Program-made: the position numbers and the translations under genes
NCBI RefSeq assembly: GCF_001455965.1
Contig: NZ_LKKO01000035.1
Span: 1-64,000 of the forward strand
Length of the DNA: 64,000 nucleotides
Origin: Methylobacterium sp. GXS13
GTDB lineage: Bacteria > Pseudomonadota > Alphaproteobacteria > Rhizobiales > Beijerinckiaceae
Direction of reading: 5' to 3'
Shown here: piece by piece, positions 50,988 through 61,236 of the stretch
Layout of the letters: each line of letters begins with the position of its first letter
Numbering within the stretch: position 1 is the stretch's first letter
The notes under the pieces: model-generated
Database searches by the model: none
What the model was told of the DNA's origin: nothing
The model's input: the letters and a program-made list of their open reading frames with translations, nothing else

Positions 50988-51935
50988 TCAGGTGTTTGAG
51001 GCTCTGAGATCGCGTGGCGCGGTTCCGAAGCGCCGACGAAAGGCGGTGCTGAAGCCCGACGCGTTGGTGAAGCCGCACCGGAGCATGATGGTCGCGATGC
51101 TGTCGCCGGCATGCGCAGGCGCCGACAACTGCCGATGCGCCCGGTCGAGGCGCGCGTCGCGGATCGCCGCCGCTACGCCCTCGCCATCGGCGAAGGCGGT
51201 GTAGAGGCGGCTGCGGGAGACGCACAACGCCCGGTACAGGGCGTCGGGACCGAACGCCGGATCGTGTAAGCTGCGTTCGATGTGCACCGTGGCCAGCGAC
51301 CGCAGCGCATCCGCCGTGACCTCGCCCGTAGGGGCGCCCACCAAACCTCGGAACAGGTGGAGGGTGCCCTCGACCGCAGTGTCGGCCTCGGCCTCCGTCA
51401 TGCTCGGCACCAAGGCCGCGTAGGACCGCAGGTAGGTCGCAAACAGCGCATTGAGGGGGCCGTGGCCGATCAGGCGCCCGGCGTAGGCGTCCGGCTCGCC
51501 GACATGGGCCCTGAAGGCCGCGCGCGTCGTGCTAAGCCGGATCTCCTCGTAATCCTCGTAGGCCCCTATCAGGAACGGGCGTCCAGAGTCGGTGATGCTG
51601 ATGTCGCCGGGAGCCATCCGCCCGCCGCGGGTCCCTTGTTCGAAGTACTGGGTACCGCGCAGGACCAGGGCGATTGTGATGGTGTCGCGCCCGTCTTGGC
51701 GGACATGGCGCGCCGAGCGCTCGACATCGACCCGCGGCCCTTCGGTGTGCAGCAAGGTGCTGTGGGCCGTGACGGCGACGAGGCGACTGGCTGAGAACGA
51801 CCGCCGTTCCTCGGTGCAGGCGCTGGAGACGCCGGACATGGCCAACGCCGTATCGCGCCAGAACTCGTACGCTCGCTTCGACTCAACCTCGGCCGTGCTC
51901 TGCCTCAGCGTTTTGACGCGGGGGCGCTCGGTCAA
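50988..51935 (-). CDS. AraC-family transcriptional regulator
   Basis: A 315-residue regulator. An N-terminal AraC_binding_2-type domain covers about residues 20-200 (RDTITIALVLRGTQYFEQ, MAPGDISITDSGRPF). The C-terminal AraC DNA-binding domain carries two helix-turn-helix motifs (DALYRALCVSRSRLYTAF and IATIMLRCGFTNASGFSTAF). Similar proteins regulate catabolism of aromatic and other small compounds. No adjacent target operon is evident: downstream is a chemoreceptor remnant and upstream is repeat and riboswitch DNA. Its original context seems lost. Confidence 0.9.
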   Translation of the reverse strand: MTERPRVKTLRQSTAEVESKRAYEFWRDTALAMSGVSSACTEERRSFSASRLVAVTAHSTLLHTEGPRVDVERSARHVRQDGRDTITIALVLRGTQYFEQGTRGGRMAPGDISITDSGRPFLIGAYEDYEEIRLSTTRAAFRAHVGEPDAYAGRLIGHGPLNALFATYLRSYAALVPSMTEAEADTAVEGTLHLFRGLVGAPTGEVTADALRSLATVHIERSLHDPAFGPDALYRALCVSRSRLYTAFADGEGVAAAIRDARLDRAHRQLSAPAHAGDSIATIMLRCGFTNASGFSTAFRRRFGTAPRDLRASNT

Positions 51936-52084
51936 TCTATACTCCCTGGTTCAGACGCTTAAAGATCGAGACTCGGTCCGTCTGAAAGGTATGTCTATTT
52001 GTAAGATAGCAAGGCTGGGTCAGGTTGCCCATAAACGGACCTTCTAAACTTCAGACAAGGGTCGAGAGCGAGCGCGGTGGTGAT

Positions 52085-52200
52085 GTCCGTTCTTATGCAT
52101 GGCCGCCCGGAAGCGGACGGTCGCAGATCCACCCACTCCAGTCATCCCGACTGGCTTACTGGCGAGACCGAAGCTGGCCGAATTCGTTGACTCACGAGTA
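52085..52200. repeat. Dispersed repeat family B, copy 2
   Basis: GTCCGTTC and GGAAGCGGAC flank a GC-rich loop, as in copy 1. The stretch that follows, GGTCGCAGATCCACCC, and ACCGAAGCTGGCCG further on match copy 3 (58294-58400), where they read CGGCAGAAATCCACCC and ACCGAAGCTGGCCG. The copy lies between the AraC gene and the cobalamin riboswitch. Confidence 0.5.
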
Positions 52201-52212
52201 CGTGAAGTTGTA

Positions 52213-52402
52213 GCTCGGCCGTGACGGTTCCCCTTGGGGATCAAAAGGGAACGCGGTGAAGGTGCAAGCCTGAGGCCGCGGCTGCCCCCGCAACTGTAAG
52301 CGGCGAGCCCAGCACCACCGCGTCGCTGGATGACCTTCATCCGGGAAGACGGTGCGAGGGCGACGGCCCGTGAGCCAGGAGACCTGCCGTCAGCCGTGGT
52401 CA
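52213..52402 (+). ncRNA. Cobalamin (adenosylcobalamin) riboswitch
   Basis: The aptamer core is unmistakable: GGTTCCC paired with GGGAAC near 52226-52253, then GCCCCCGCAACTGTAAGCGG (52287-52306). GGGAAG follows near 52342, and the B12 box AGCCAGGAGACCTGCCGT is at 52374-52391. The riboswitch folds around cobalamin and reduces expression of the gene behind it, usually a B12 transporter or biosynthesis gene. Here no such gene follows on the plus strand: the leader runs about 190 bases and then meets an IS481-family terminus at 52592. The regulatory RNA is therefore orphaned. Confidence 0.93.
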
Positions 52403-52591
52403 CACGCGAAACGCGTCGGGCGGGGTGTCCTGACGGGTGTCGAAGCGCCGCCCTTGAGGTGGCCGCTCAGGCCTTGTTCGCGGTGACGTGCCACTGCCGT
52501 CCCGAGGTCTTAGGCCCGTGTTTCGTCCCCCTCTGCCATGGCGACGCTGCGCTTCCGTTGCGTCGCTTGCACTCGCTCTTCAGGAGCTAGA
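52403..52591 (+). promoter_or_regulatory. Expression-platform region of the orphan riboswitch
   Basis: Directly after the aptamer lie a perfect hairpin ACGCG-AAA-CGCGT (about 52404-52416) and a larger pairing of GGGCGG with CCGCCC (about 52418-52454). Near the end, CAGGAG (52581-52586) looks like a ribosome binding site, 4 bases before an ATG at 52591. That ATG is followed within a base by the IS481 terminus and its frame ends after ten codons, so the regulated gene is missing. Confidence 0.5.
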
Positions 52592-52683
52592 TGTTCGTTC
52601 CCGCTGTGTGGTGGTACGACTGATACCGCATGGAGGGACGCGCTATGGGACAGGTTCTCCACGGCAGCGCCACGACGACTGAG

Positions 52684-53820
<1,137 letters not shown>

Positions 53821-54787
53821 ACGGTCCGTCGGGCAATCCAAGCTCGTCAAGAGAGCGTAAGGGCGGCCGCCAAGCGCCACGGCATCAGCGCCATGACGGT
53901 GCAGAAGTGGCGCTCACGCCGGACCTGCACCGATGCGCGGATGGGACCGAAGGAGCCCCGTTCCAGCGTGCTCAGCGTGGAGGAGGAGGCGGTGATCGTC
54001 GCCTTCCGGCGGCATACCCTGCTGCCGCTGGACGACTGCCTCTACGCGCTGCAGCCGAGCCTACCGCATCTGACCCGCTCGTCGCTGCATCGCTGCCTGC
54101 AGCGTCACGGCATCAGTCGCCTGCCGGACGTCGACGGCGACAAACCCAAGCGCTTGCGCTTCAAGGCCTACCCGATCAGCTACTTCCACATCGACATCGC
54201 TTAGGTCAGCACCGAACAGGGTAAGCTACACCTGTTCGTAGCGATCGACCGCACGAGCAAGTTTGCCTTCGTTCAACTGCATGAGAAGGCAACACAGCGG
54301 ATCGCGGCAGCCTTTCTACACGACTTGGTCGCCGCCGTGCCGTACACGATCCACACGGTGCTGACGGATAACGGCATCCAGTTCACCGACAATCATCCGG
54401 TAGACGAGGAGGCCGAGGCCAAGGCAGCCGCCTACTGGGCGACTCAAGATCGACCGCGCATCTACCGTTGGCAATCGTTCGATTGGGCCTGCCAGCAGAC
54501 CAAGATCGAGCATCGCCTAACCAAGCCGCGCTGCCCGTGGACGAACGGTCAAGTCGAGCGGATGAACCGAACCATCAAGGACGCCACGGTCAAGCGCTAC
54601 CATTACGCCAGCCACAACGAGCTCCGGCAGCACCTGCAGCTGTTCGTGGATGCTTACAACTACGGCCGTCGCCTCAAGACCCTGCGCGGCCTCACCTCCT
54701 ACGAGTTCATCTGCCAGACCTGGACGAAAGAGCTCGAACGCTTCAGGCTCGATCCGTCACACCACATGCCGGGACCGAACACCTAGT

Positions 54788-54895
54788 GCTTGACGCATTC
54801 GGTAAAGCGTCGCGACCGACGAGCTCCGCAGCGGGCGTCAAAGCGGCAAAGCCGGCGATCAGGGCAAGAGCGAGAAGGGCTTGAAGGTTGCGCAT
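54788..54895 (-). pseudogene. N-terminal remnant of a secreted protein, cut by the IS481-family element
   Basis: On the minus strand, ATG 54895 follows CAGGTGTAATC and encodes a good Sec signal peptide (MRNLQALLALALIAGFAALT, then PAAE) and about a dozen further residues. It then enters the flanking CTAG and the IS terminus, where the frame stops. Only the export signal remains, so the identity of the protein is lost. It shows that DNA on the right side of the element belonged to another gene. Confidence 0.55.
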
Positions 54896-55198
54896 GATTA
54901 CACCTGTCTACGTGTAACCCGATCATGGCGGCTGACTATGAACGATCGCATCACAGCAATCCCGACAATTCGAATATCCATCAGAGAATGTTCAAGTCAT
55001 CTAGCTATAGTTTGTATATAAGTGGCTTCAACTTGCGGATGTATAACCAATTATTAAGATATATATGTGATAAATGATCGCTGGTATCAAGCAATTAGCC
55101 ACTGGCGGCCATATCGCGCGTTAGGCCGCGGACTGAACGGGACGTTCGCTGGCAAGAATGCCCGTCCCCAAACTTGGCGCACTCTGCAGACGGATCTC

Positions 55199-56875
55199 AT
55201 GGCTCTCCACGTCGGCACCCGCATACAGCTGATCACCCTGATCGCACTCGGTGGCATGGCGGTACTGATAGGGCTGGCAGGCTGGGATATGTCCCAGACG
55301 GTCACGGACGCGCGCGAGTTGAAGACGCGTGATCTCGTGGAGACCGCGCAAGGGGTGCTCGCTTATTTCGAGGGCGAAGAGCGCGCCGGCCACCTGAGCC
55401 GCGATGCTGCCCAGCAAGCAGCCGTGGCGGCCGTTCGAGGCCTGCACTATGGCGGCAGCGAGTATTTCTGGATCCAAGATATGCAACCTCGCATGGTGCT
55501 GCATCCCAAGGCTGACCTGATCGGCAAAGATCTTGGCGGGATCGTCGATCCGGCGGGCAAGCACCTCTTCGTGGATATGGTCGAGCAGGTGAAGCAGTCG
55601 GGCGCGGGCTTCGTCCCCTATCTATGGCCGAAGCCCGGCCTGGATCAGCCGGTGGCGAAGATTTCCTATGTGAAAGGCTTCGCGCCTTGGGGATGGATCA
55701 TCGGATCGGGCATCTACGCGGACGACACGGCGGCGCAGATGCGCCCGACCCTGATGCGTCTGCTCGGTGGCGCGGCCATCGTTGCGATGATGATCGGTCT
55801 TCTAGCTACCCTTATAGGGCGTAGCGTGGTGCGCCCGGTGCGGGCCATGACGGCGTACATGACCGGGCTCGCCGCGGGCGACGTGACCCGAGATGTGCCA
55901 GGCGCGCAGCGCCGAGACGAGATCGGCGCCATGGCGGCGGCCGTTCAGGTCTTTAGGGACAACTTGATCCGCACCCGTGCCTTGGAGGCAGAGACCGCGC
56001 AGGCGCGGCTGACCGCGGAGGAGCAGCGCAAGGCCGGCATGCGGCAGATGGCCGACAGCTTCGAGGCCGCGGTCGGTGGCATCATCGGCACGGTGTCGTC
56101 GTCGGCGACCGAACTACAGGTCACGGCAGGTGCGATGAGCGGCACCGCCGCCGAGACTGCCGCGCAGTCGACGGCCGTGGCCGCGGCCGCGGAGGAAGCG
56201 GCTAGCAACGTTGGTACGGTCGCGGCGGCGGCCGAGGAACTCGGTTCCTCCGTCCTGGAGATCGGCCGGCAGGTGGACGGCTCCGCGGCCATCGCGCGGC
56301 AGGCCGTGGCCGAGGCCGATCAGACGGGTGCCCTGGTGCTCGAACTGAGCGGGGCGGTCGAGCGGATTGGCGACGTGGTCGGGCTTATCTCCTCCATCGC
56401 CGGGCAGACCAACCTGCTGGCGCTCAACGCCACTATCGAGGCGGCCCGGGCCGGCGAGGCCGGCAAGGGCTTCGCCGTCGTGGCGTCTGAGGTGAAGGAG
56501 CTGGCCGGCCAGACGGCTCGGGCGACACAGGAGATCTCGGGCCAGATCAGGCTGATCCAGGCCTCGACCGGTCAGGCCGTGGCGGCAATCGGCGGCATTA
56601 CGCAGCGGATCCGGGACATCAGCGCCACCGCGACCTCGATCGCCGCGGCCGTGGAGCAGCAGGGCGCGGCCACGCAGGAGATCGTGCGCAACGTCGCCCA
56701 GGCGGCGGCCGGCACCAGCGAGGTGACCGGCAATATCGCTGGCGTGGCGAGCGCGGCGAAGGACACGGGCGCGGCAGCGAGCCAAGTGCTTGGGGCGGCG
56801 TCGGAACTCTCGCGCCAGTCCGAGCATCTCACGGCCGAGGTCGGACGCTTTCTTGCAACCGTCCGCGCGGCCTGA
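55199..56875 (+). CDS. Methyl-accepting chemotaxis protein with single Cache domain
   Basis: A 558-residue chemoreceptor. A first membrane helix is near residues 10-30. A periplasmic sCache_2-type sensor follows, with [35 protein letters not shown] and [16 protein letters not shown]. The second helix is at about 182-205, then HAMP. The signalling domain has the conserved tip [20 protein letters not shown] with [18 protein letters not shown]. No C-terminal NWETF-type tether is present. ATG 55199 is used because the first helix begins there; a GTG at 55067 is in frame. The AT-rich 54900-55066 region probably holds its promoter. Small organic acids are likely ligands. Confidence 0.9.
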   Translation: MALHVGTRIQLITLIALGGMAVLIGLAGWDMSQTVTDARELKTRDLVETAQGVLAYFEGEERAGHLSRDAAQQAAVAAVRGLHYGGSEYFWIQDMQPRMVLHPKADLIGKDLGGIVDPAGKHLFVDMVEQVKQSGAGFVPYLWPKPGLDQPVAKISYVKGFAPWGWIIGSGIYADDTAAQMRPTLMRLLGGAAIVAMMIGLLATLIGRSVVRPVRAMTAYMTGLAAGDVTRDVPGAQRRDEIGAMAAAVQVFRDNLIRTRALEAETAQARLTAEEQRKAGMRQMADSFEAAVGGIIGTVSSSATELQVTAGAMSGTAAETAAQSTAVAAAAEEAASNVGTVAAAAEELGSSVLEIGRQVDGSAAIARQAVAEADQTGALVLELSGAVERIGDVVGLISSIAGQTNLLALNATIEAARAGEAGKGFAVVASEVKELAGQTARATQEISGQIRLIQASTGQAVAAIGGITQRIRDISATATSIAAAVEQQGAATQEIVRNVAQAAAGTSEVTGNIAGVASAAKDTGAAASQVLGAASELSRQSEHLTAEVGRFLATVRAA

Positions 56876-56896
56876 CACAACTCGCAAACGTCTTGT

Positions 56897-58270
56897 GTGG
56901 ATGGCTCCCGCATTGCAAGCGGCGAATTGAGCTTCTGACGCGTTGGTCGGGTGCAGTCTTGTGTCCGGCCTGTTGATGCAGTCGTTCTTGTGACTGCTGG
57001 CCCTGATGGTATCTGCGAGCTGGGTCCCACTCTGCTTTGCGGGCTATGATGCCCTGGACATTCAGCGGGGTGTCCCGGCTCCCGGTCTGACCGGTTCGCC
57101 ATCAACTCTCATCGTCCTCGCAACTCGGAAAAGTGCTCCCCTTCCTGCAGTCAGGCGGCCGTGGCCGCTGGTGCGCGGTAGGTGCCGCCGCGGGTCATGA
57201 TCGCCCAGGCGACCCGTGCGGTGCGGTTGGCCGCCGCAACGGTTACCACGCGCACTGGCTTGCGCTGGAGCAGCGCCGGCAGCCGTGGGTCGACCGACGT
57301 CGGCGCAGCCTTCGCGCGCCGGACTAGAGAGGTCATGCCGACCACGAGCAGGCGGCGCAGATAGCGGTCGCCCATGCGCGAGATCCGGCCCATGCGCTCT
57401 TTGCCGCCACTGCAGTTCTGCAGCGGTGTCAGCCCCAACGAAGCTGCGAACTGCCGACCGGAGCGGAAGCGCTCGGGCTCGCTCACTGAGGCGGCCAGCG
57501 CCGTTGCCGAGACGATGCCGACACCGGGGATCGTCGCCAGGCGCTGTGACAGGTCGCTGTCCCGATGCCAGGCCAACAACTCCTTCTCCAGCCGGGTGAG
57601 ATGGATCTGTACGGCGCCGATCTGATCGGCCAGCCCGGTCACCACGCGTTGCGCCAGTGGTGGCACCTCGGCTGCGTCTCCGGCCGAGAGCCGGGCTGCC
57701 AGTTCGAGCGCGTGCCGCAGGCCCCGCGCCATCTCGATCCCGAACTCGGCGAGCAGGCCGCGGATCATGTTCACCAACTGCGTACGTTGCTTGACCAGCA
57801 GGTCGCGCGTCCTGTGCAGCGCCAGCGCTGCCTGCTGCTCGGTCGACTTCACCGGCACGAAGCGCATGCTCGGGCGCGTCACCGCCTCGCAGATGGCAGC
57901 GGCATCGTTCGCATCGGTTTTACCGCGCTTCACATACGGCTTCACGTAAGCGGGCGGCATCAGCCGAACCTCATGGCCGAGCTTCGTCAGTTCCCGGGCC
58001 CAGTGATGGGACGTTCCGCACGCCTCCATGCCGACCAGGCATCGAGGCAGCTTGGCGAAGAACGGCACGACCTGCGCCCGGCGTAGCGCCTTGCGAACGA
58101 CGACGTGCCCAGCTGCATCAACGGCGTGAACCTGGAAAATGCTCTTGGCCAGATCGATGCCGACGGTGGTGATCTCCATGGGGATGGCTCCTGCATCTGC
58201 GTGGCTGCTGCTTTGACAGCAACCACATCTTGGCACCGAGATGCCGTCAGTCGGAGCGGGAGCCATCCAC
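56897..58270 (-). mobile_element. IS110-family element of the IS1111 type
   Basis: A perfect inverted repeat GTGGATGGCTCCCGC (56897-56911) and its complement GCGGGAGCCATCCAC (58256-58270) bracket a transposase gene. Subterminal inverted repeats of this kind are the mark of the IS1111 subgroup, and the real tips lie a few bases further out. About 240 bp (56912-57150) behind the transposase are non-coding. The element sits directly beside repeat family B copy 3. Confidence 0.8.
57151..58179 (-). CDS. IS1111-type (IS110-family) transposase
   Basis: A 342-residue DEDD transposase. The first Asp is in TTVGIDLAKSIFQVH, a Glu in VGMEACGTSHHWA and the Asp pair in KTDANDAAAICEAV. The C-terminal Transposase_20 domain holds LATIPGVGIVSATALAASV and the serine in LQNCSGGKER. 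ATG 58179 (MEITTVGID) is chosen as the family start. It differs from the IS110-family protein at 52699. It appears intact, so the element may be mobile. Confidence 0.93.
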   Translation of the reverse strand: MEITTVGIDLAKSIFQVHAVDAAGHVVVRKALRRAQVVPFFAKLPRCLVGMEACGTSHHWARELTKLGHEVRLMPPAYVKPYVKRGKTDANDAAAICEAVTRPSMRFVPVKSTEQQAALALHRTRDLLVKQRTQLVNMIRGLLAEFGIEMARGLRHALELAARLSAGDAAEVPPLAQRVVTGLADQIGAVQIHLTRLEKELLAWHRDSDLSQRLATIPGVGIVSATALAASVSEPERFRSGRQFAASLGLTPLQNCSGGKERMGRISRMGDRYLRRLLVVGMTSLVRRAKAAPTSVDPRLPALLQRKPVRVVTVAAANRTARVAWAIMTRGGTYRAPAATAA

Positions 58271-58293
58271 CCCATCTGCTTTTGCCACATGTC

Positions 58294-58400
58294 TGAGCGG
58301 AAGTGGACCGGCAGAAATCCACCCGACTCAGCCTTTCATTGGCGCTGGCCAACGCCACCGAAGCTGGCCGTAAGCAGAATTTCCGCTGCGGAGCAGGTCG
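58294..58400. repeat. Dispersed repeat family B, copy 3
   Basis: Begins TCTGAGCGGAAGTGGACC and continues with GCAGAAATCCACCC and ACCGAAGCTGGCCG, matching copy 2 (52085-52200). It adjoins the right end of the IS1111-type element. The rest of 58400-58609 has no recognised feature except the ribosome binding site of the next gene. Confidence 0.5.
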
Positions 58401-58609
58401 ACCGCTGGAACGGACGGCTGCCCGCCGCGAGACCGCGGCCCAGAAGTCAAGTGCGCCTACGCTGAATGCCGCTGGCAACGCCCGCATCTCCGCGTAACTC
58501 GGAGTTCCCGATTTCGCGCCGCCGCGCCCTGGCTCCCCTCATCCCCAGTGTCTGGCGCTAGCGGCTTCAGCGAACGGCCGGCATCCTGGGCGTCGTGCCG
58601 AGGATAGCC

Positions 58610-60247
58610 ATGCCGAGCGAGATCACCCTCTTCGAGGCCCGGCGGATCATCACAATGAATCCGTCGCGGCCGGATGCGACGCATATCGCCGTGCAGGACG
58701 GGCGCGTGCTGATGGTCGGGACGCAAGCCGAGTTCGACGGGCTCGACGCGGTTCCGGATCGCCGCTTCGCCGACAAGGTCATCCTCCCCGGCTTCGTCGA
58801 GGGGCACGCCCACGTGATGGAGGGGACCCTCTGGCGCCAGACCTATGTCGGCGCCGGCGACGGCCGCAGCCCGGACGGACGCCGCGTGCCGGGCCTGCGT
58901 GACATCGGCGCCGTCGTGGACCGGCTCTCGGAAGCCGACCGTTCGATCGCCGACCCGGACCAACTGCTCTACGGGTGGGGCTTCGATCCGCTGCATCTCG
59001 GCGGGGCGCGCCTGACTCGGCACGACCTCGACCGGGTCTCGACCACCCGGCCGGTGATGGTCCACCACGCCAGCCTGCACATCACCAACGTCAACAGCCT
59101 GCTCTTGGAGATGGCGGGCTTCGATGAGAACACCGCCATCGACGGCGTGCCGAAGCTGCCGGACGGCACCCCGTCCGGGGAGCTGCAGGGGATCGCCGCC
59201 CGGCTGCGCCTGTTCCGGGGGCTCGGCTACAACCCGATGAGCGGGACCCTCGATGCCGCCGACGTGGCCCGGTTCGGCGCGGCCGCGCAACTCCAGGGCA
59301 TCACAACCATCGCCGACCTCCACAACGACCTCACGGACGCGACCGTAGCGGTCTACGGGGCCGCCTGCACTGAGGCCCTTCCGGTGCGGATCGTGCCGGC
59401 TCTGGCCTCGGTCTCGTGCCCCCCGGAAGACGGGGTCGCCAAGATCGGTCGCCTCGCCGCCGCCGGCACCGATCGCCTCCGCTTCGGCATCGTGAAGATC
59501 GTCGTCGACGGGTCGATCCAGGGTTTCACCGCCCGGCTCCTGCCACCGGGCTATCACAACGGCGCGCCGAACGGCCTTTGGTACGTCGCCCCCGAGGATC
59601 TCGATCGGATCGTCGGCATCTACCACGCCGCCGGCATCCAGCTTCACATCCACACCAACGGCAACGAGGCCACCGAGGCGGCGCTCGACGCGGTCGAGAA
59701 GGCGCAGATCGCCCATCCCCGTCCCGATCACCGGCACACCCTCCAGCATTGCCAGATGGCAACCGAGGCGCAACTGCGGCGGGTCAAGGCCCTGGGCCTG
59801 TGCCTCAACCTATTCTCGAACCATCTCTATTACTGGGGTGACGCTCATCACGACCTGACGATGGGGCCGGAGCGGGCGGCCCGGATCGACGCCGCCGGGA
59901 GCGCGGCGCGGCTCGGCATCCCGCTCGCGATCCACTCGGATGCGCCGGTGACGCCCCTCGGGCCGTTGTTCACCGCCTGGTGCGCCGTCAACCGGACCAC
60001 ATCGTCGGGGCGCTTGCTCGGCCCCGAGGAGCGGCTGAGCGTCGCCCAAGCCCTGCACGCCGTGACGCTGGGGGCCGCCTATACACTGCGGATGGACCAG
60101 TGCGTCGGCTCCATCGAGGCCGGAAAGTTCGCCGACTTCGCCGTCCTCGACGCGGATCCCTACGCGGTACCCCCGGAGGCGCTCAAGGACATCCCAGTCC
60201 ACGCCACGGTGCTGGGCGGCCGCGTCTTCGCGGTGCCGCCGGCATGA
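58610..60247 (+). CDS. YtcJ-like metal-dependent amidohydrolase
   Basis: A 545-residue amidohydrolase_3 (YtcJ) type protein. The HxH motif is in FVEGHAHVMEG (about residue 65), followed by KIVVDGSIQGF. Histidines occur in LHIHTNGNEA and RHTLQHCQMA, and the catalytic Asp is in AIHSDAPVTPLGPL. The C-terminal part closes the small beta-sandwich (GSIEAGKFADFAVLDADP). Relatives hydrolyse amides and imides, but most have no known substrate. ATG 58610 follows GAGGA at 8 bases. The stop overlaps the start of a CobW-family GTPase (ATGA), so the two are made together. Confidence 0.9.
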   Translation: MPSEITLFEARRIITMNPSRPDATHIAVQDGRVLMVGTQAEFDGLDAVPDRRFADKVILPGFVEGHAHVMEGTLWRQTYVGAGDGRSPDGRRVPGLRDIGAVVDRLSEADRSIADPDQLLYGWGFDPLHLGGARLTRHDLDRVSTTRPVMVHHASLHITNVNSLLLEMAGFDENTAIDGVPKLPDGTPSGELQGIAARLRLFRGLGYNPMSGTLDAADVARFGAAAQLQGITTIADLHNDLTDATVAVYGAACTEALPVRIVPALASVSCPPEDGVAKIGRLAAAGTDRLRFGIVKIVVDGSIQGFTARLLPPGYHNGAPNGLWYVAPEDLDRIVGIYHAAGIQLHIHTNGNEATEAALDAVEKAQIAHPRPDHRHTLQHCQMATEAQLRRVKALGLCLNLFSNHLYYWGDAHHDLTMGPERAARIDAAGSAARLGIPLAIHSDAPVTPLGPLFTAWCAVNRTTSSGRLLGPEERLSVAQALHAVTLGAAYTLRMDQCVGSIEAGKFADFAVLDADPYAVPPEALKDIPVHATVLGGRVFAVPPA

Positions 60248-61236
60248 GGCGCGGGCTTCCCCCGCCCGCGACGCGCTGCCCGCTCACGGTCGTCGGCGGC
60301 TTCCTCGGAACCGGCAAGACGACGCTGCTGAACCGACTGCTTGCTGGCTCGCAGGGCCGCTACGCGGTTCTGGTCAACGATTTCGGGGCGATCAACGTCG
60401 ATGCGGGCCTGATCCGGGACCATGATGGGCAGACCCTGCGGCTGACCAATGGCTGCGTCTGCTGCAGCCTCGCCGACGGCTTCCTCGACACGCTGATGCG
60501 CGTCCTCGCGGAGCCCGAACCCTACGATCACATCGTGATCGAGGCGAGCGGCGTCGGCGATCCGGGCGCCATCGCGGAGATCGCCCTGGTGGAGCCCGGC
60601 CTCGTCCTGCGCGGCGTCGTGGTTCTGGCGGATGCCGAGCGCTTGCCGGGCCTCGCCGCAGACCCGCGCCTGGGCGATACCCTCGCCCGCCAGATCCGCG
60701 CGGCCGACCTCCTCGTGCTCAACAAGCGCGACCTCGTGGACGCATCCGGCCGCGCGGCCGCTCGGGCGACGCTCGCGGCCCTCGCCCCCGGCGTTCCGGT
60801 TGTCGAGACCGTGGCGGCCGTGCTGCCCGCGGCTGTCTTCGATCTCGGCGGCGCAGGTCCGGACCGGGCCCGCCGGGGCTCGACCCGGCTGCGGGCCGAG
60901 GCGGTGCCGCACGAGGAGGCCTTCCAGCGCCTGCTCTACCGGCGCGCGGGCGCGTTCGACCGCGCCGGGCTCGAGCGCGCGCTCGCCGGCATGCCGGCCA
61001 CGCTCCTGCGGCTGAAGGGGCGCCTCGGTCTGGCCGACAGGCCCGGAATGCATCTGCTGCAGATGGTCGGGCGCCGCTGGAGCCTTTCGCCGCTGCCGGA
61101 GCCTGCACCGGACGAAGCCGAGCTCGTCGGCATCGCGGCGACCGATCCCGCAGCCGGCCCGGCGCTGGCGAGCTTGCTCGACGCCGCGTTGCGACCCCCG
61201 CACACCCCATACGGAGACCGAACCCGATGCGCCTGA
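60244..61236 (+). CDS. CobW/COG0523-family GTPase, putative metallochaperone
   Basis: A 330-residue G3E-type GTPase. Walker A is GGFLGTGKTTLLN (about residue 18), the metal-binding CxCC motif is GCVCCSLADG (about 73), the G3-like ESGxxxP element reads EASGVGDP, and the guanine-specific NKRD is in LVLNKRDLVD. A C-terminal CobW_C domain follows, without an obvious His-rich loop. These proteins deliver zinc or other metals to client enzymes, or support B12 metabolism. Coupling by a 4-base overlap to a metal-dependent amidohydrolase points to that enzyme as the client. The 3' end overlaps the binding-protein gene by 10 bases. Confidence 0.9.
   Translation: MRRGLPPPATRCPLTVVGGFLGTGKTTLLNRLLAGSQGRYAVLVNDFGAINVDAGLIRDHDGQTLRLTNGCVCCSLADGFLDTLMRVLAEPEPYDHIVIEASGVGDPGAIAEIALVEPGLVLRGVVVLADAERLPGLAADPRLGDTLARQIRAADLLVLNKRDLVDASGRAAARATLAALAPGVPVVETVAAVLPAAVFDLGGAGPDRARRGSTRLRAEAVPHEEAFQRLLYRRAGAFDRAGLERALAGMPATLLRLKGRLGLADRPGMHLLQMVGRRWSLSPLPEPAPDEAELVGIAATDPAAGPALASLLDAALRPPHTPYGDRTRCA

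Noticed and set aside
55020..55066. Specific promoter boxes in the AT-rich stretch before the chemoreceptor
   Set aside because: Several TATA-like segments occur but no -35/-10 pair with correct spacing stands out, so only the AT-rich region is mentioned.
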